From the NCBI RefSeq assembly GCF_001952855.1, contig NZ_LPNO01000053.1:186001-250000 (forward strand): a stretch of DNA of 64,000 nt. Reading direction: 5' to 3'. This DNA is from Pseudomonas sp. ATCC PTA-122608. GTDB lineage: Bacteria; Pseudomonadota; Gammaproteobacteria; Pseudomonadales; Pseudomonadaceae. Position numbers and translations under genes: made by a program. The notes beneath the pieces are model-generated. The model saw only the letters and a program-made list of their open reading frames with translations, ran no database searches and was not told the DNA's origin. Below are positions 8,148-18,027 of this stretch, piece after piece (position 1 is the stretch's first letter; the number at the start of each line of letters is the position of its first letter).

Positions 8148-8666
8148 TTGAAGAAGTCGCACATTGATAAATTGAGCTTGGCGATTGCAGTCTGTGCATT
8201 GGGCCTTTCGCTATGGCAGGGGTATCAGCAAAGAGTGCAAAACCATGTTGCTGTTGAGCCAAGGATCAACGCCTATTTCAAGCTCGACGGCAAAACGGAT
8301 CAAAACGGCCTGTACGTTTTCAATAATGGCTTAGGCCCTGCCTATGTTGAGAGCCTTGAAGTAACGGTCGCTGGGAAGCCGGTTACGGACAATAGTTATG
8401 GCCGATTCGGTGGTGCCGTTCAATCAATGCGCCTTGGTACCGATTGTCTCATTGTAGGCGGTCCTCGCCCGAATGACTCTCTGAAACTGGGTGAGGAAAT
8501 TGGACTAATTGAGATCAGCAAAAATGCTCCCAGTGCGTGTGCGCTTACGAAGTTGGTGCTTGGGGCCAAAATCCAGCAGCACCTGGATTTTACCCTAATT
8601 GTGAAATCCATTTACGGTGACCGGTTTCAGTACAATTTCAAGAGCAATGTCCAGACTGCGCTTTGA
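8148..8666 (+). CDS. Hypothetical membrane-anchored protein of the island
   Basis: A 172-residue protein of unknown family. A short basic N-terminus (LKKSHIDK) precedes one hydrophobic helix (LSLAIAVCALGLSLW), then a coil and a beta-rich soluble domain (about 35-172), suggesting an inner-membrane anchor with an exposed domain. The frame is open upstream, but a TTG with AAGG about 10 bases before it places the start just before the membrane helix; the upstream extension looks like non-coding sequence. The preceding 300 bases between the small protein and this gene hold no convincing gene. Confidence 0.5.
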   Translation: MKKSHIDKLSLAIAVCALGLSLWQGYQQRVQNHVAVEPRINAYFKLDGKTDQNGLYVFNNGLGPAYVESLEVTVAGKPVTDNSYGRFGGAVQSMRLGTDCLIVGGPRPNDSLKLGEEIGLIEISKNAPSACALTKLVLGAKIQQHLDFTLIVKSIYGDRFQYNFKSNVQTAL

Positions 8667-8897
8667 TTCGCGCCGATAGCGCTCTTGCTTTTGTGCCGCT
8701 GCGTGGAGTACCTGGTACCCCAGGATCTAATCTGACTGGCTGGGGTTGCCTCAAAGGCGACATCATTGAATAAGGGCAATCCGTTTTCTAAAACGCGAGC
8801 GGAGTAGAAGGGACTGATTTATTGTAAGTGACGGATAAAGAATTCTCATAGAACAGGCGCTCGATAAGCTAATCGAGCACCTGCAAGGTTCTGTTAT

Positions 8898-9188
8898 TTA
8901 CTGTGAATCAGGCCCGTCGGGCAGCAAGGCTTGGTTGATGTCATCAACAATCGCCTTGCCCATTTCGCCAAGGTAATGCGAGGCAAAAGCGTAGTGCTCT
9001 CCGCCAGTATCCATGGCGGCCTCAAGTGAAAGAACTTTGGCGTAGTAGAGCAGGTGAGAGGCATGTTCCAGCGCTTCCCGAAGCGGGACGCCGGCATTAA
9101 CACGCAGCACTTTCATATCGTGCTTTTTCTCTCCGCAGTCCGCGAAGGTCACAACGCCAATGGTGGCTACTGAGGATGAGGCACTCAT
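8898..9188 (-). CDS. DUF3077/DUF6124-type small protein
   Basis: A 96-residue protein resembling the DUF3077-type small proteins common in Pseudomonas, by its core VLRVNAGVPLREALEHASHL followed by a second helix with YAFASHYLGEMGKAIVDDI. It is all-helical, with no signal peptide, and has no known function. The ATG at MSASSSV is preceded by AGGAG with ideal spacing and shares an ATGA overlap with a 24-codon upstream ORF, so this start is better than the long upstream extension, which runs into structured leader DNA. It points towards the interior of the island, away from the tRNA. Confidence 0.7.
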   Translation of the reverse strand: MSASSSVATIGVVTFADCGEKKHDMKVLRVNAGVPLREALEHASHLLYYAKVLSLEAAMDTGGEHYAFASHYLGEMGKAIVDDINQALLPDGPDSQ

Positions 9189-9259
9189 TGCAAGTCTCCT
9201 GATGTCGAAGAGCAATGAATGTCTTGAGGCGCGGGAATTGAGGTATTTTCGTAAGACAT
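9185..9259 (-). CDS. 24-codon upstream ORF coupled to the DUF3077-type gene
   Basis: A short ORF with its own strong ribosome site (AAAGGAG, 7 bases before ATG) encodes a 24-residue peptide starting MSYENTSIPAPQ. Its TGA overlaps the ATG of the DUF3077-type gene (ATGA), the pattern of translational coupling. It could be a leader peptide controlling the downstream gene or a genuine small protein. Too short for statistical support from one sequence. Confidence 0.45.
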   Translation of the reverse strand: MSYENTSIPAPQDIHCSSTSGDLQ

Positions 9260-9718
9260 TAGCTTGCTCCTTTGGTACAACCCAAATAGCTGCCACTAAC
9301 GTTTCCAGGCGAAAGGTGGCAGCTGTACGCAGGCTGGAAACCGAGAAGAAGCGACTCGGCAGACACGAGTGTCTCCCACGCACAGCCGCCATAAAGCACA
9401 AACGGCGGGCCTAAAAAAGCGCCCGCTGATTGTTTGACGACGCTGTAGCGTCTTCTTATCGGGTTTCCAGGCCCGGTCGCTGATGAACAGCGACGCGAAG
9501 AGACTAACGTTATGCGCCGTAGGCGACAATCAACGAAAACTACCAAAATTGTCAGCACATGTGGCGTTGGGCATGGCTCGAACGTTCACGAATTTCAATG
9601 CTGACCATCGGCTCAAAGAAGCAGCGTCGTCCAATCCAAAATGAAAGTGGACACTTTGTGGACACTTTTGCTTTTTCAAACGAGAAACAAGCCGGAGGAC
9701 GAGCTGCCCAAAAACACG
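9260..9718 (-). promoter_or_regulatory. Highly structured leader/non-coding region upstream of the DUF3077-type gene
   Basis: No protein gene is supported here, but the stretch is dense in inverted repeats: AGCTGCCAC/GTGGCAGCT (9289-9297 with 9316-9324), GACAC/GTGTC around 9363-9374, GACGCT/AGCGTC around 9439-9452, and GTCGCTG/CAGCGAC around 9476-9494. CTGGAAAC (9334-9341) can pair with GTTTCCAG at 9301-9308 or with GTTTCCAG at 9463-9470, giving mutually exclusive folds. I recall similar sequence before DUF3077 genes in other Pseudomonas genomes, but this is memory, not a search. Confidence 0.5.
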
Positions 9719-9741
9719 AAAGCCGCGCAGTGCGCGGCTTT
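9709..9741 (-). terminator. Intrinsic terminator downstream of the tRNA gene
   Basis: On the minus strand an 11-bp stem AAAGCCGCGCA/TGCGCGGCTTT is followed by CGTGTTTTT, directly after the tRNA 3' end. A slightly diverged copy of the same hairpin stands beside the left attachment repeat at 5027-5049. Confidence 0.85.
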
Positions 9742-9745
9742 GAGT

Positions 9746-9776
9746 ATGGTGGGCCCAGTAGGACTCGAACCTACGA
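9746..9776. repeat. Right attachment repeat (attR-like) inside the tRNA 3' end
   Basis: Perfect 31-bp partner of the left repeat. It covers one base beyond the CCA end, the acceptor strand and the T-arm of the tRNA gene, so the island's insertion kept the tRNA intact. Confidence 0.85.
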
Positions 9777-9823
9777 CCAAAGGATTATGAGTCCTCTGCT
9801 CTAACCAACTGAGCTATAGGCCC
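9747..9823 (-). tRNA. tRNA with CAT anticodon, probably tRNA-Ile2 (lysidine type)
   Basis: A complete 77-nt cloverleaf with encoded CCA: acceptor GGGCCTA/TGGGCCC, D-arm GCTC/GAGC, anticodon loop CTCATAA, variable loop TGGTC, T-arm GTAGG-TTCGAGT-CCTAC. The anticodon is CAT, so it is either elongator tRNA-Met or the tRNA-Ile2 whose C34 is changed to lysidine. C4-G69 and C5-G68, known recognition pairs for the lysidine synthetase TilS, favour Ile2. Its 3' end is the integration site of the neighbouring island. Confidence 0.9.
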
Positions 9824-9838
9824 TCAGTAGGCCGCGGA

Positions 9839-12800
9839 TTATAACGATGGTTTCTTCGCTGTGCCATCCGAAAAGTCCGAAACACTCATACGAAGAAAAG
9901 TCGCGGCGAAAAGGTCTGGCGGCAGCGGCAGACTGACGATGTAGCCTTGCATCTGCTCACAGCCTTCAGCCGCCAGAAACGCTTGCTGTGCAGGCGTTTC
10001 CACACCCTCAGCGATGATAGTGAATTGCATGCTGTGCCCCAGGGCAATAATGGCGCGTACGATCGCCGCATCGTGTGGGTCATCGGGCAGACCGCGCACG
10101 AAGGATTGGTCGATCTTCAGGAAGTCCAGCGGCAGGCGCTTCAAATAGCTGAGGGACGAATAGCCGGTGCCGAAATCATCAATGGCCAGTTGCACGCCCA
10201 GACGCTTGAGTTGATGGAGCACCTCCAGCGCTTCTTCGGCCTGGCTCATGATGAAGTTTTCGGTGATCTCCAGTTGCAGGCAGCCGGGCTCCAGCCGGTT
10301 GTCCCGCAGCAATTGTTCGATGCGCGCCAGCAGGTTGGGGTGGCGCAGTTGCGCGCCGGCGAGGTTGACGGACAGCGTGCCGAATTCGTCATAGGACTCT
10401 CTCCAATGGTGCATTTGTCGGCAAGCCTGTTCCAGTACCCAGTCGCCAATCTGCAGGATCATGCCGTTCTCTTCGGCCAGGGCGATGAAGTGCTCGGGTG
10501 GCACTTCGCCGAAGGTGGGATGGCGCCAGCGAATCAGCGCTTCGGCGCCGATCAGTTGTTGGGTGTCGAGGCTCAGCTTCGGCTGGTAATAGAGAGAAAA
10601 TTCGTCGCGTTCGATCGCCCGACGAAGTTCGTGCTCAAGCGCCACGCGTTCATTGGCCTGGGCGGTGAGGTCCTGGGTGTAGCTTTCGACGCGGTTGCGG
10701 CCTTTGGCCTTGGAGCGGTACATGGCGGCGTCGGCGTTTTTCACCAGGGTGGCGACGTCGACGCCGTCCCGTGGGTACAGGCTGGTGCCGATGCTGGCGC
10801 TGATAAAGAACTCATGCTCGCCCGCCTGGAACGGCGGGGTGAAGCAGGCCAGCAGTTTATTGGCCAGGTGTTCGGCGTCGCTGGCTTGTTGCAGGCCGGG
10901 CAGGAGGATGATGAATTCGTCGCCACCCAGGCGCGCGACGGTGTCGACGTCCCGCAGTTGGTCCTTGAGACGCACGGCGATGTCTTTGAGCAGCAGGTCG
11001 CCAATCGGGTGGCCGAGGCTGTCGTTGATGTGTTTGAAGCGGTCGAGGTCGAGGAACAGCACGGCGCCCTGGCTGCCGTTTTCCTGTTGATTGTTGAGGG
11101 CGGCCTGCAGGCGGCTTTCGAACAGGGTGCGGTTGGGCAGGCCGGTCAGCGGGTCGTGGTGGGCCTGGTAATCGAGGCGCGCCTGGGCGTGCTTGAGGCT
11201 GGAGATGTCGGCGAACACCGCGACAAAGTGGGTGATCGATTGGTCGTGGTTGCGCACGGCGCTGATGGTCAGCCAGCTGGGGTACAGCTCGCCGTTCTTG
11301 CGCCGGTTCGAGATCTCGCCTTGCCAATGGCCGTGGGCCGTCAGTTGGTGCCACATGGCCGCGTAGAAGGCGCTGTCGTGCAGGCCGGAGGCGAGCAGGC
11401 GCGGGGTTTGACCGAGGGCCTCGGCTTCGCTGTAGCCGGTGATCTCGCTGAAGGCGCGGTTCACAGCGCTGATATTTTGCCGGGTGTCGGTGATCAGTAC
11501 GCCTTCAGCCGTGCTCTCGAACACGGTGGCGGCCTGTTGCAGCTTTTCCTGCATCAGTTGGCGTTCGGTGATGTCCCGGGCGATGGTGAGCATGCAGTCG
11601 TCGTCGCCGATGGGCAGCGGGCGGCTGGAGACCTCGCAGAGGCGAATCTCGCCGTCGTTGCGGCGGATGTGGCAAACAAAGTCGCGGACAAATCCGTCCC
11701 GTTGCAGTAGCTCCAGCATGTGTTTGCGTTCGTTCAGGTCGACCCAGATGCCCAGGTCCAGGGTTGACTGGTCGAGTGACATCACGCTGTTGAAGCCGGT
11801 TATGCGGCTGAATCCTTCGTTGACTTCAATCAGCAAACCGTCGCTTTGACGGCTCAATAGCAGGCCGTCAGGAGAAGCGTGGAAGGCCTTGGCGAATTTC
11901 TCTTCTGAGGTTTGCAGGCGCTGCTGGGTTTCTTTCAGTTGGGTGATGTCACGCACCACGACCACCAAGGCTTCGGTGGTATCGAGTTGAAAGGGTTCGG
12001 CGGAGATCAGCCCGGTGAAGGCCTGGCCGTTATTGCGCCGGAAGGGCATTTCCAGGTTGCGGATGCTGGTGGTCTGTACCCGTTGCAGCAGGCCGGGGCC
12101 TACGCCCTGAATGCCCCAGATATTCAGTTCGGTGGCGGTTTTTCCCACGACGTCTTCGGCGCTCAGCCCGATCTGGTCTTCGAATGCCTTATTGACCTCC
12201 ATCAGGCAGCCGTCGGACAGACGAGCGATCACCAGGATGTCGGGGCATTGCTGGAACACCGAGGCAAACTTCTGTTCCGAAAGCTGCAATGCTTCCTCGG
12301 TGCGCTTGGCTTCGCTGATGTCGATCATCAGGCCACGTAGCACTGGCTCGTGGCCGTGCTCGATCAGGCTGACGATGTCCCGCACCCACAGGCAGCGGCC
12401 ATCAGCGGTGATCACGCGGTAGTCGACGCTGTGGTCACGGTTGGCTCGGGTTTCTGCGTAGCAATAGGATTCGGTGCGGGTCAGGTCGGCCGGGTGGATG
12501 ATGTTGCGCCAGAAGCCCGGGATCAGCCAATGGGCGCGCGGGTAGCCGAGCAGCTCCTCGGCATGGGGCGACACGTAGCTGTAGGTGAAATCGCTGATGC
12601 TGGCTTCCCAGGCAATCGCGGAAAGGCTCTCGACCAGGCCGCGATAGTGGTATTCGCTGCTGCGCAGTTCCTGTTCGAGGGCGACACGGCGGGAGATCTC
12701 CGAACTGAGCCGGCGATTGATCCGGATGACCACCGCCAGCACGATGCTCAATAACAATACGGCCGGCAGCCCGTAGAGCAGTACATCCGTCCAGAGGGTG

Positions 12801-13582
12801 CGGTGGTCGATGACATTGCCGACCCAGCGTTGCTGGATGGCCTCGGTTTCGGCCGGGCTGATATCCGCCAGGACCTTGTCGAGGATGCCCACTAGCATCT
12901 TGTCGGCGCTGGGTACGCCCATGGCCAATTGATAGCGATAGGGCGTTTCGCCACTGACGTACAGGCCTTCCAGCTTCAGTTGGCGCAGGCTCCACACGCT
13001 GGACGCCAGATCGCCGACCACGGCATCAACCTTGTCGGTGGCCAGGGCCTGCAGCGCCGAACTGACGTTGGGCATGGCCACGAGGTTGAGGTCGGGATGG
13101 TGAGTGCGTAGCAGTTCGTGGGGGGCATAGTTCTCTACCACGGCGATCTTCAGCCCATAGAGGTCCTTGAGGTTGCGCGGTTGCGGCCCGCCTTCATGGG
13201 CGAGGATGACGATGGGAAAGTCGAGATAGGGTCGGGTGAACGACAGGAAGCCTTGGCGTTCCGGGGTGGACATGATGCCCGGAAGCAGGTCGAGTTGGTT
13301 GTTGCGAGCCTGCTCCAGCACCGCATTCCAGTTTACCGGCTCGATCAGCTTTAGCCGGACCCCAAGGCGATCCTGCATCAGCCGCACGTAATCGGCGGCC
13401 AGGCCCTGGTAGCGACCGTCTTCATCGCGGTATTCAAAGGGGGGCCAAGAGGCATCGACGCCCAGGCGCAACTCTTGGTGGTCCGCCAGCCAGCCACGCT
13501 CTTCATCGGTGAGAGTCAACGCGCCAGCCGTTGCGGTCCAGGTCAGCAGCGACAGCAGTAACACGGTCGGCAATCTGGGCAT
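9839..13582 (-). CDS. rmcA: RmcA-like periplasmic-sensing PAS-GGDEF-EAL c-di-GMP protein
   Basis: A 1247-residue membrane protein matching RmcA (PA0575 in P. aeruginosa) in length, domains and position beside rpoD. Order: signal peptide (MPRLPTVLLLSLLTWTATAGA), SBP_bac_3 periplasmic domain (about 25-250), one transmembrane helix near 265-285, four PAS modules, GGDEF, EAL. The diguanylate cyclase motif is intact (ARLGGDEFIILL) with an RxxD inhibitory site (RDVD) five residues before it. The phosphodiesterase motifs are intact too (EALIRW, DDFGTGYSS, AEGVET). RmcA is reported to degrade c-di-GMP in response to arginine and redox state. The start is set at the signal peptide; the ORF extends 30 codons further upstream. 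Confidence 0.9.
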   Translation of the reverse strand: MPRLPTVLLLSLLTWTATAGALTLTDEERGWLADHQELRLGVDASWPPFEYRDEDGRYQGLAADYVRLMQDRLGVRLKLIEPVNWNAVLEQARNNQLDLLPGIMSTPERQGFLSFTRPYLDFPIVILAHEGGPQPRNLKDLYGLKIAVVENYAPHELLRTHHPDLNLVAMPNVSSALQALATDKVDAVVGDLASSVWSLRQLKLEGLYVSGETPYRYQLAMGVPSADKMLVGILDKVLADISPAETEAIQQRWVGNVIDHRTLWTDVLLYGLPAVLLLSIVLAVVIRINRRLSSEISRRVALEQELRSSEYHYRGLVESLSAIAWEASISDFTYSYVSPHAEELLGYPRAHWLIPGFWRNIIHPADLTRTESYCYAETRANRDHSVDYRVITADGRCLWVRDIVSLIEHGHEPVLRGLMIDISEAKRTEEALQLSEQKFASVFQQCPDILVIARLSDGCLMEVNKAFEDQIGLSAEDVVGKTATELNIWGIQGVGPGLLQRVQTTSIRNLEMPFRRNNGQAFTGLISAEPFQLDTTEALVVVVRDITQLKETQQRLQTSEEKFAKAFHASPDGLLLSRQSDGLLIEVNEGFSRITGFNSVMSLDQSTLDLGIWVDLNERKHMLELLQRDGFVRDFVCHIRRNDGEIRLCEVSSRPLPIGDDDCMLTIARDITERQLMQEKLQQAATVFESTAEGVLITDTRQNISAVNRAFSEITGYSEAEALGQTPRLLASGLHDSAFYAAMWHQLTAHGHWQGEISNRRKNGELYPSWLTISAVRNHDQSITHFVAVFADISSLKHAQARLDYQAHHDPLTGLPNRTLFESRLQAALNNQQENGSQGAVLFLDLDRFKHINDSLGHPIGDLLLKDIAVRLKDQLRDVDTVARLGGDEFIILLPGLQQASDAEHLANKLLACFTPPFQAGEHEFFISASIGTSLYPRDGVDVATLVKNADAAMYRSKAKGRNRVESYTQDLTAQANERVALEHELRRAIERDEFSLYYQPKLSLDTQQLIGAEALIRWRHPTFGEVPPEHFIALAEENGMILQIGDWVLEQACRQMHHWRESYDEFGTLSVNLAGAQLRHPNLLARIEQLLRDNRLEPGCLQLEITENFIMSQAEEALEVLHQLKRLGVQLAIDDFGTGYSSLSYLKRLPLDFLKIDQSFVRGLPDDPHDAAIVRAIIALGHSMQFTIIAEGVETPAQQAFLAAEGCEQMQGYIVSLPLPPDLFAATFLRMSVSDFSDGTAKKPSL

Positions 13583-13670
13583 AACGGTCTCGTTATGGCA
13601 CGGGGAATGTTTCGAGTGTAGACGGGCATTGCGGGGGAGGGGAGGCGGCGAGGATTTAATCTGTAGAAGC

Positions 13671-13698
13671 AAAAACCCCGGCCTGGGCCGGGGTTTTT
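13671..13698 (-). terminator. Bidirectional intrinsic terminator after rpoD
   Basis: A near-perfect GC stem CCCCGGCC/GGCCGGGG with flanking A5 and T5 runs lies five bases beyond the rpoD stop. It reads as a terminator on both strands. Confidence 0.92.
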
Positions 13699-13702
13699 GT
13701 GA

Positions 13703-15553
<1,851 letters not shown>

Positions 15554-15620
15554 AACACCCTATCCACTGAAGGTCTTGGCGGGCAAAAAACAAGCCGAGG
15601 ATTATACCCGAGCTATGACC

Positions 15621-17582
15621 TCACACGCCAGCTGAGGTCGGGTTTGATGCGGAAACATTGCGACTTAAAAGGTCGCGCAGTTGATTTTTCTCTTCGGCGG
15701 TCAATTCACTCTGACGCGCTTTTCGAAGAAGTTGTTCCAGGTTTCGCTCGCGTTGACGAGCTACCAAGCTAGTAATGGTGTCGAAAAACTGTTGTTCAAG
15801 GTTATCGCCATCAATCAGCCATTCCTTTTCTGCCAACGCCTTTAGCAAGCGGCCCTGTTCAGTGCCGTGCCAGCGTGCAATCAGCTGGAATGAGTTTAGC
15901 TTAGGATTCTTCTGTACGGCCTCGAGCAGGGCCACCAACAGTTGTGTATTGGTGTGGTCTTCGGCCGCAAAGTGCCCCGCGTCTTCGACTTTTTGTGCCA
16001 GCTGCGGGTGATGCAAAAGTGTGCGCAGGGCTGCCATGGTGGGCGGCTCTACTGCTGCTGGGACGCGCGGGCCGCGCGGTTCGTCACGGTCACCGCCACG
16101 TTTGCCGTTTTTGTCCCAGGGTTTCTTGTCCCATTTCTTGCCGCCGGCGCCGGGTTTCTTCGGTGTCCACTCCTGCTGGGGCGTGTAGGCCTCCTGCGGT
16201 TGGTGGAAGTCGGAATAGTCCGGCATGGCGTCGTAATCCATGCCCGGGTCGTAGGCCGGCGGTGCTTCTTGCGGCGCGCTGCGCGCCAGCTGGCTGACGG
16301 CCTCGCCACTCAATCCGGTAATTTCCAGCAGTCGCTGGCGCATCAGGGTCCGCAGGTTGGCGCCCGGAACTTTGTCGATCAGCGGTGCCGCGAGGGTGAC
16401 CATATGGGCCTTGCCTTCGAGGGAGCGCGGGTCGGACTCTTCGGTCAGTTGCTGGAAAAAATAATCGGCCAGCGGTTGTGCGTGCTGGTTGATGCGTGCG
16501 CGGAACGCGTCGGTGCCTTCCGAGCGGACCAGGGTGTCCGGGTCTTCGCCTTCGGGCAGGAACAGGAAGCGTGCGCGACGTCCGTCCTGCAGGCTTGAAA
16601 GCGTTGACTCAAGGGCGCGCCAGGCGGCATTGCGGCCGGCCTGGTCGCCGTCGAAGCAGAACAGCACGTTGGGCACCACGCGGAACAGACGCTTCAAGTG
16701 CTCTTCGCTGGTCGCGGTGCCCAGGGTGGCCACGGCATTGCGCAAGCCTTGCTGGGCCAGGGCGATCACGTCCATATAGCCTTCAACCACGATGATTTCA
16801 TCGAGGTTGCGATTGTTTTTGCGCGCTTCAAACAGGCCGTAGAGTTCCTGGCCTTTATGGAACACCGGGGTTTCCGGTGAGTTCAGGTATTTAGGCTTGT
16901 CGTCCCCCAGTACCCGGCCGCCGAACGCGATAATGCGGCCGCGACTGTCGCGGATCGGAAACATCACGCGATCGCGGAAACGGTCATAGCGCTTGCCAGT
17001 CTCGGCGTTTTCCACCAGCAGGCCGGCGTCGATCATGGCTTTTTGCTGCAGGGTGTCGCTGCTCAGGTGCTTGTACAGATTGTCCCAGCCGGGCGGGGCG
17101 AAACCGAGGCCGAAGTCGCGGGCGATTTCACCGGTCAGGCCGCGGCCCTTGAGGTAATCGACGGCGGCTTTGCGCTGCGGGTGGCTTTTCAGTGCCTGGC
17201 GGTAAAAGTCGGCAGCAGCGGTGAGCAACGGGTACAGCGGCGAATCTGTGGGTTGCCGCGGTTTGTGCGGGCGGCCACTTTCTTCGCGGGGGATTTCCAT
17301 GCCGGCGGCTTTCGCCAGTTCCTCGACGGCCTGGGGGAAGTCCAGGTTGTCGTGGTCCATGATAAAGCCGAGGGCGTTGCCGCCGGCGCCGCAGCCGAAG
17401 CAGTAGTAGAACTGCTTGTCGGGGCTGACGCTGAACGACGGCGTCTTTTCTTTGTGGAACGGGCAGCAGGCGGTGTAGTTCTTGCCGGCCTTTTTCATTT
17501 GCAGGCGCGAGCTGACAACATCGACGATGTCGGTGCGGTTCAGAAGGTCGTCAATAAAGCTCTGGGGAATTAGCCCGGCCAT
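15621..17582 (-). CDS. dnaG: DNA primase
   Basis: A 653-residue bacterial primase that makes RNA primers at the replication fork in contact with DnaB helicase. The N-terminal CHC2 zinc domain (CCPFHKEKTPSF ... YYCFGCGAGG) is intact. The TOPRIM catalytic core shows VVEGYMDVIALAQQG and CFDGDQAGR with its acidic metal ligands. A low-complexity Pro/Gly/Lys linker (about 440-510) separates it from the C-terminal helicase-binding domain. It sits between rpsU and rpoD in the conserved macromolecular-synthesis arrangement, where the three are normally coexpressed but tuned by internal signals. Confidence 0.98.
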   Translation of the reverse strand: MAGLIPQSFIDDLLNRTDIVDVVSSRLQMKKAGKNYTACCPFHKEKTPSFSVSPDKQFYYCFGCGAGGNALGFIMDHDNLDFPQAVEELAKAAGMEIPREESGRPHKPRQPTDSPLYPLLTAAADFYRQALKSHPQRKAAVDYLKGRGLTGEIARDFGLGFAPPGWDNLYKHLSSDTLQQKAMIDAGLLVENAETGKRYDRFRDRVMFPIRDSRGRIIAFGGRVLGDDKPKYLNSPETPVFHKGQELYGLFEARKNNRNLDEIIVVEGYMDVIALAQQGLRNAVATLGTATSEEHLKRLFRVVPNVLFCFDGDQAGRNAAWRALESTLSSLQDGRRARFLFLPEGEDPDTLVRSEGTDAFRARINQHAQPLADYFFQQLTEESDPRSLEGKAHMVTLAAPLIDKVPGANLRTLMRQRLLEITGLSGEAVSQLARSAPQEAPPAYDPGMDYDAMPDYSDFHQPQEAYTPQQEWTPKKPGAGGKKWDKKPWDKNGKRGGDRDEPRGPRVPAAVEPPTMAALRTLLHHPQLAQKVEDAGHFAAEDHTNTQLLVALLEAVQKNPKLNSFQLIARWHGTEQGRLLKALAEKEWLIDGDNLEQQFFDTITSLVARQRERNLEQLLRKARQSELTAEEKNQLRDLLSRNVSASNPTSAGV

Positions 17583-18027
17583 GGCGTTCTCGTCATCACT
17601 GCGTGTAAAAGAGGGCCCGCAAAGTGCTCAAGGCGCGCGTATTGTGCGGCTCGATCAACTGTCGTCTGCTTGGTCTGTCAGGAAGTGTATCTGCCGAACA
17701 TTCACTGACGTTAGTTCCGATCAGTGCCCGGCGTAGAAATGTTGCCCGGGAGTCCGGTCTTGGCCATGTGCGGGCCTCGGAAGCTCATCGGTGGGCGCAG
17801 TCGACCTGTTGATCGCCTGTTAAAAAATAAGTGTGCTCGTCAGTAGCCTTGTTAGGCTCGTCAGAAGAGACGTGCACCGCTGGCAAAAGAGCCAGTCCTG
17901 ACGTGTGAAGCAGTTCGTTTCAGTCGCGTGTGCGGCCTCAACGGTGAAGCATCAAGCGATATCCGCAAATGCCAACAGCCCGGCTGAGGGCCGGGCTTGG
18001 CAGAAGCTTGCTACGAACGTCTGTGTA
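17583..18027 (-). other. Long rpsU-dnaG intergenic region with hairpin
   Basis: 445 bases without a convincing gene on either strand. A strong hairpin AGCCCGGC/GCCGGGCT at 17977-17997 stands about 30 bases after the rpsU stop. It lacks a T-run on the minus strand, so it is better read as a partial terminator or RNA-processing structure than a full stop. In E. coli the same position holds a weak terminator that lowers dnaG expression relative to rpsU. Confidence 0.55.

Larger units (their letters stand above)
5054..9776. mobile_element. tRNA-targeted genomic island without a recognisable integrase
   Basis: A 4.7 kb segment is bounded by a perfect 31-bp direct repeat that corresponds to the 3' end of the CAT-anticodon tRNA gene at its right edge. 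The left copy is a displaced tRNA 3' fragment that lacks the rest of the tRNA, as expected after site-specific integration into a tRNA 3' end. The interior is visibly richer in A and T than the surrounding core genes, and none of its genes belongs to the conserved Pseudomonas neighbourhood. No tyrosine or serine recombinase gene is visible, so the element may be mobilised in trans or be a decayed remnant. Confidence 0.8.

Noticed and set aside
8898..9401. Long 167-residue version of the DUF3077-type protein
   Set aside because: The extra 71 residues translate the hairpin-rich leader, and a far better ribosome site precedes the internal ATG.
9295..9512. Possible integron attC site (ACTAACGTT motifs at 9295-9303 and 9504-9512)
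   Set aside because: The two motifs are direct repeats about 209 bp apart rather than the inverted core sites of an attC, and no integron integrase or cassette array is seen.
9947..11710. 587-codon plus-strand ORF opposite rmcA
   Set aside because: It mirrors the codon structure of rmcA in high-GC DNA, has a biased Gly/Ala/Val/Gln composition and no domain; rmcA has full, ordered domains.
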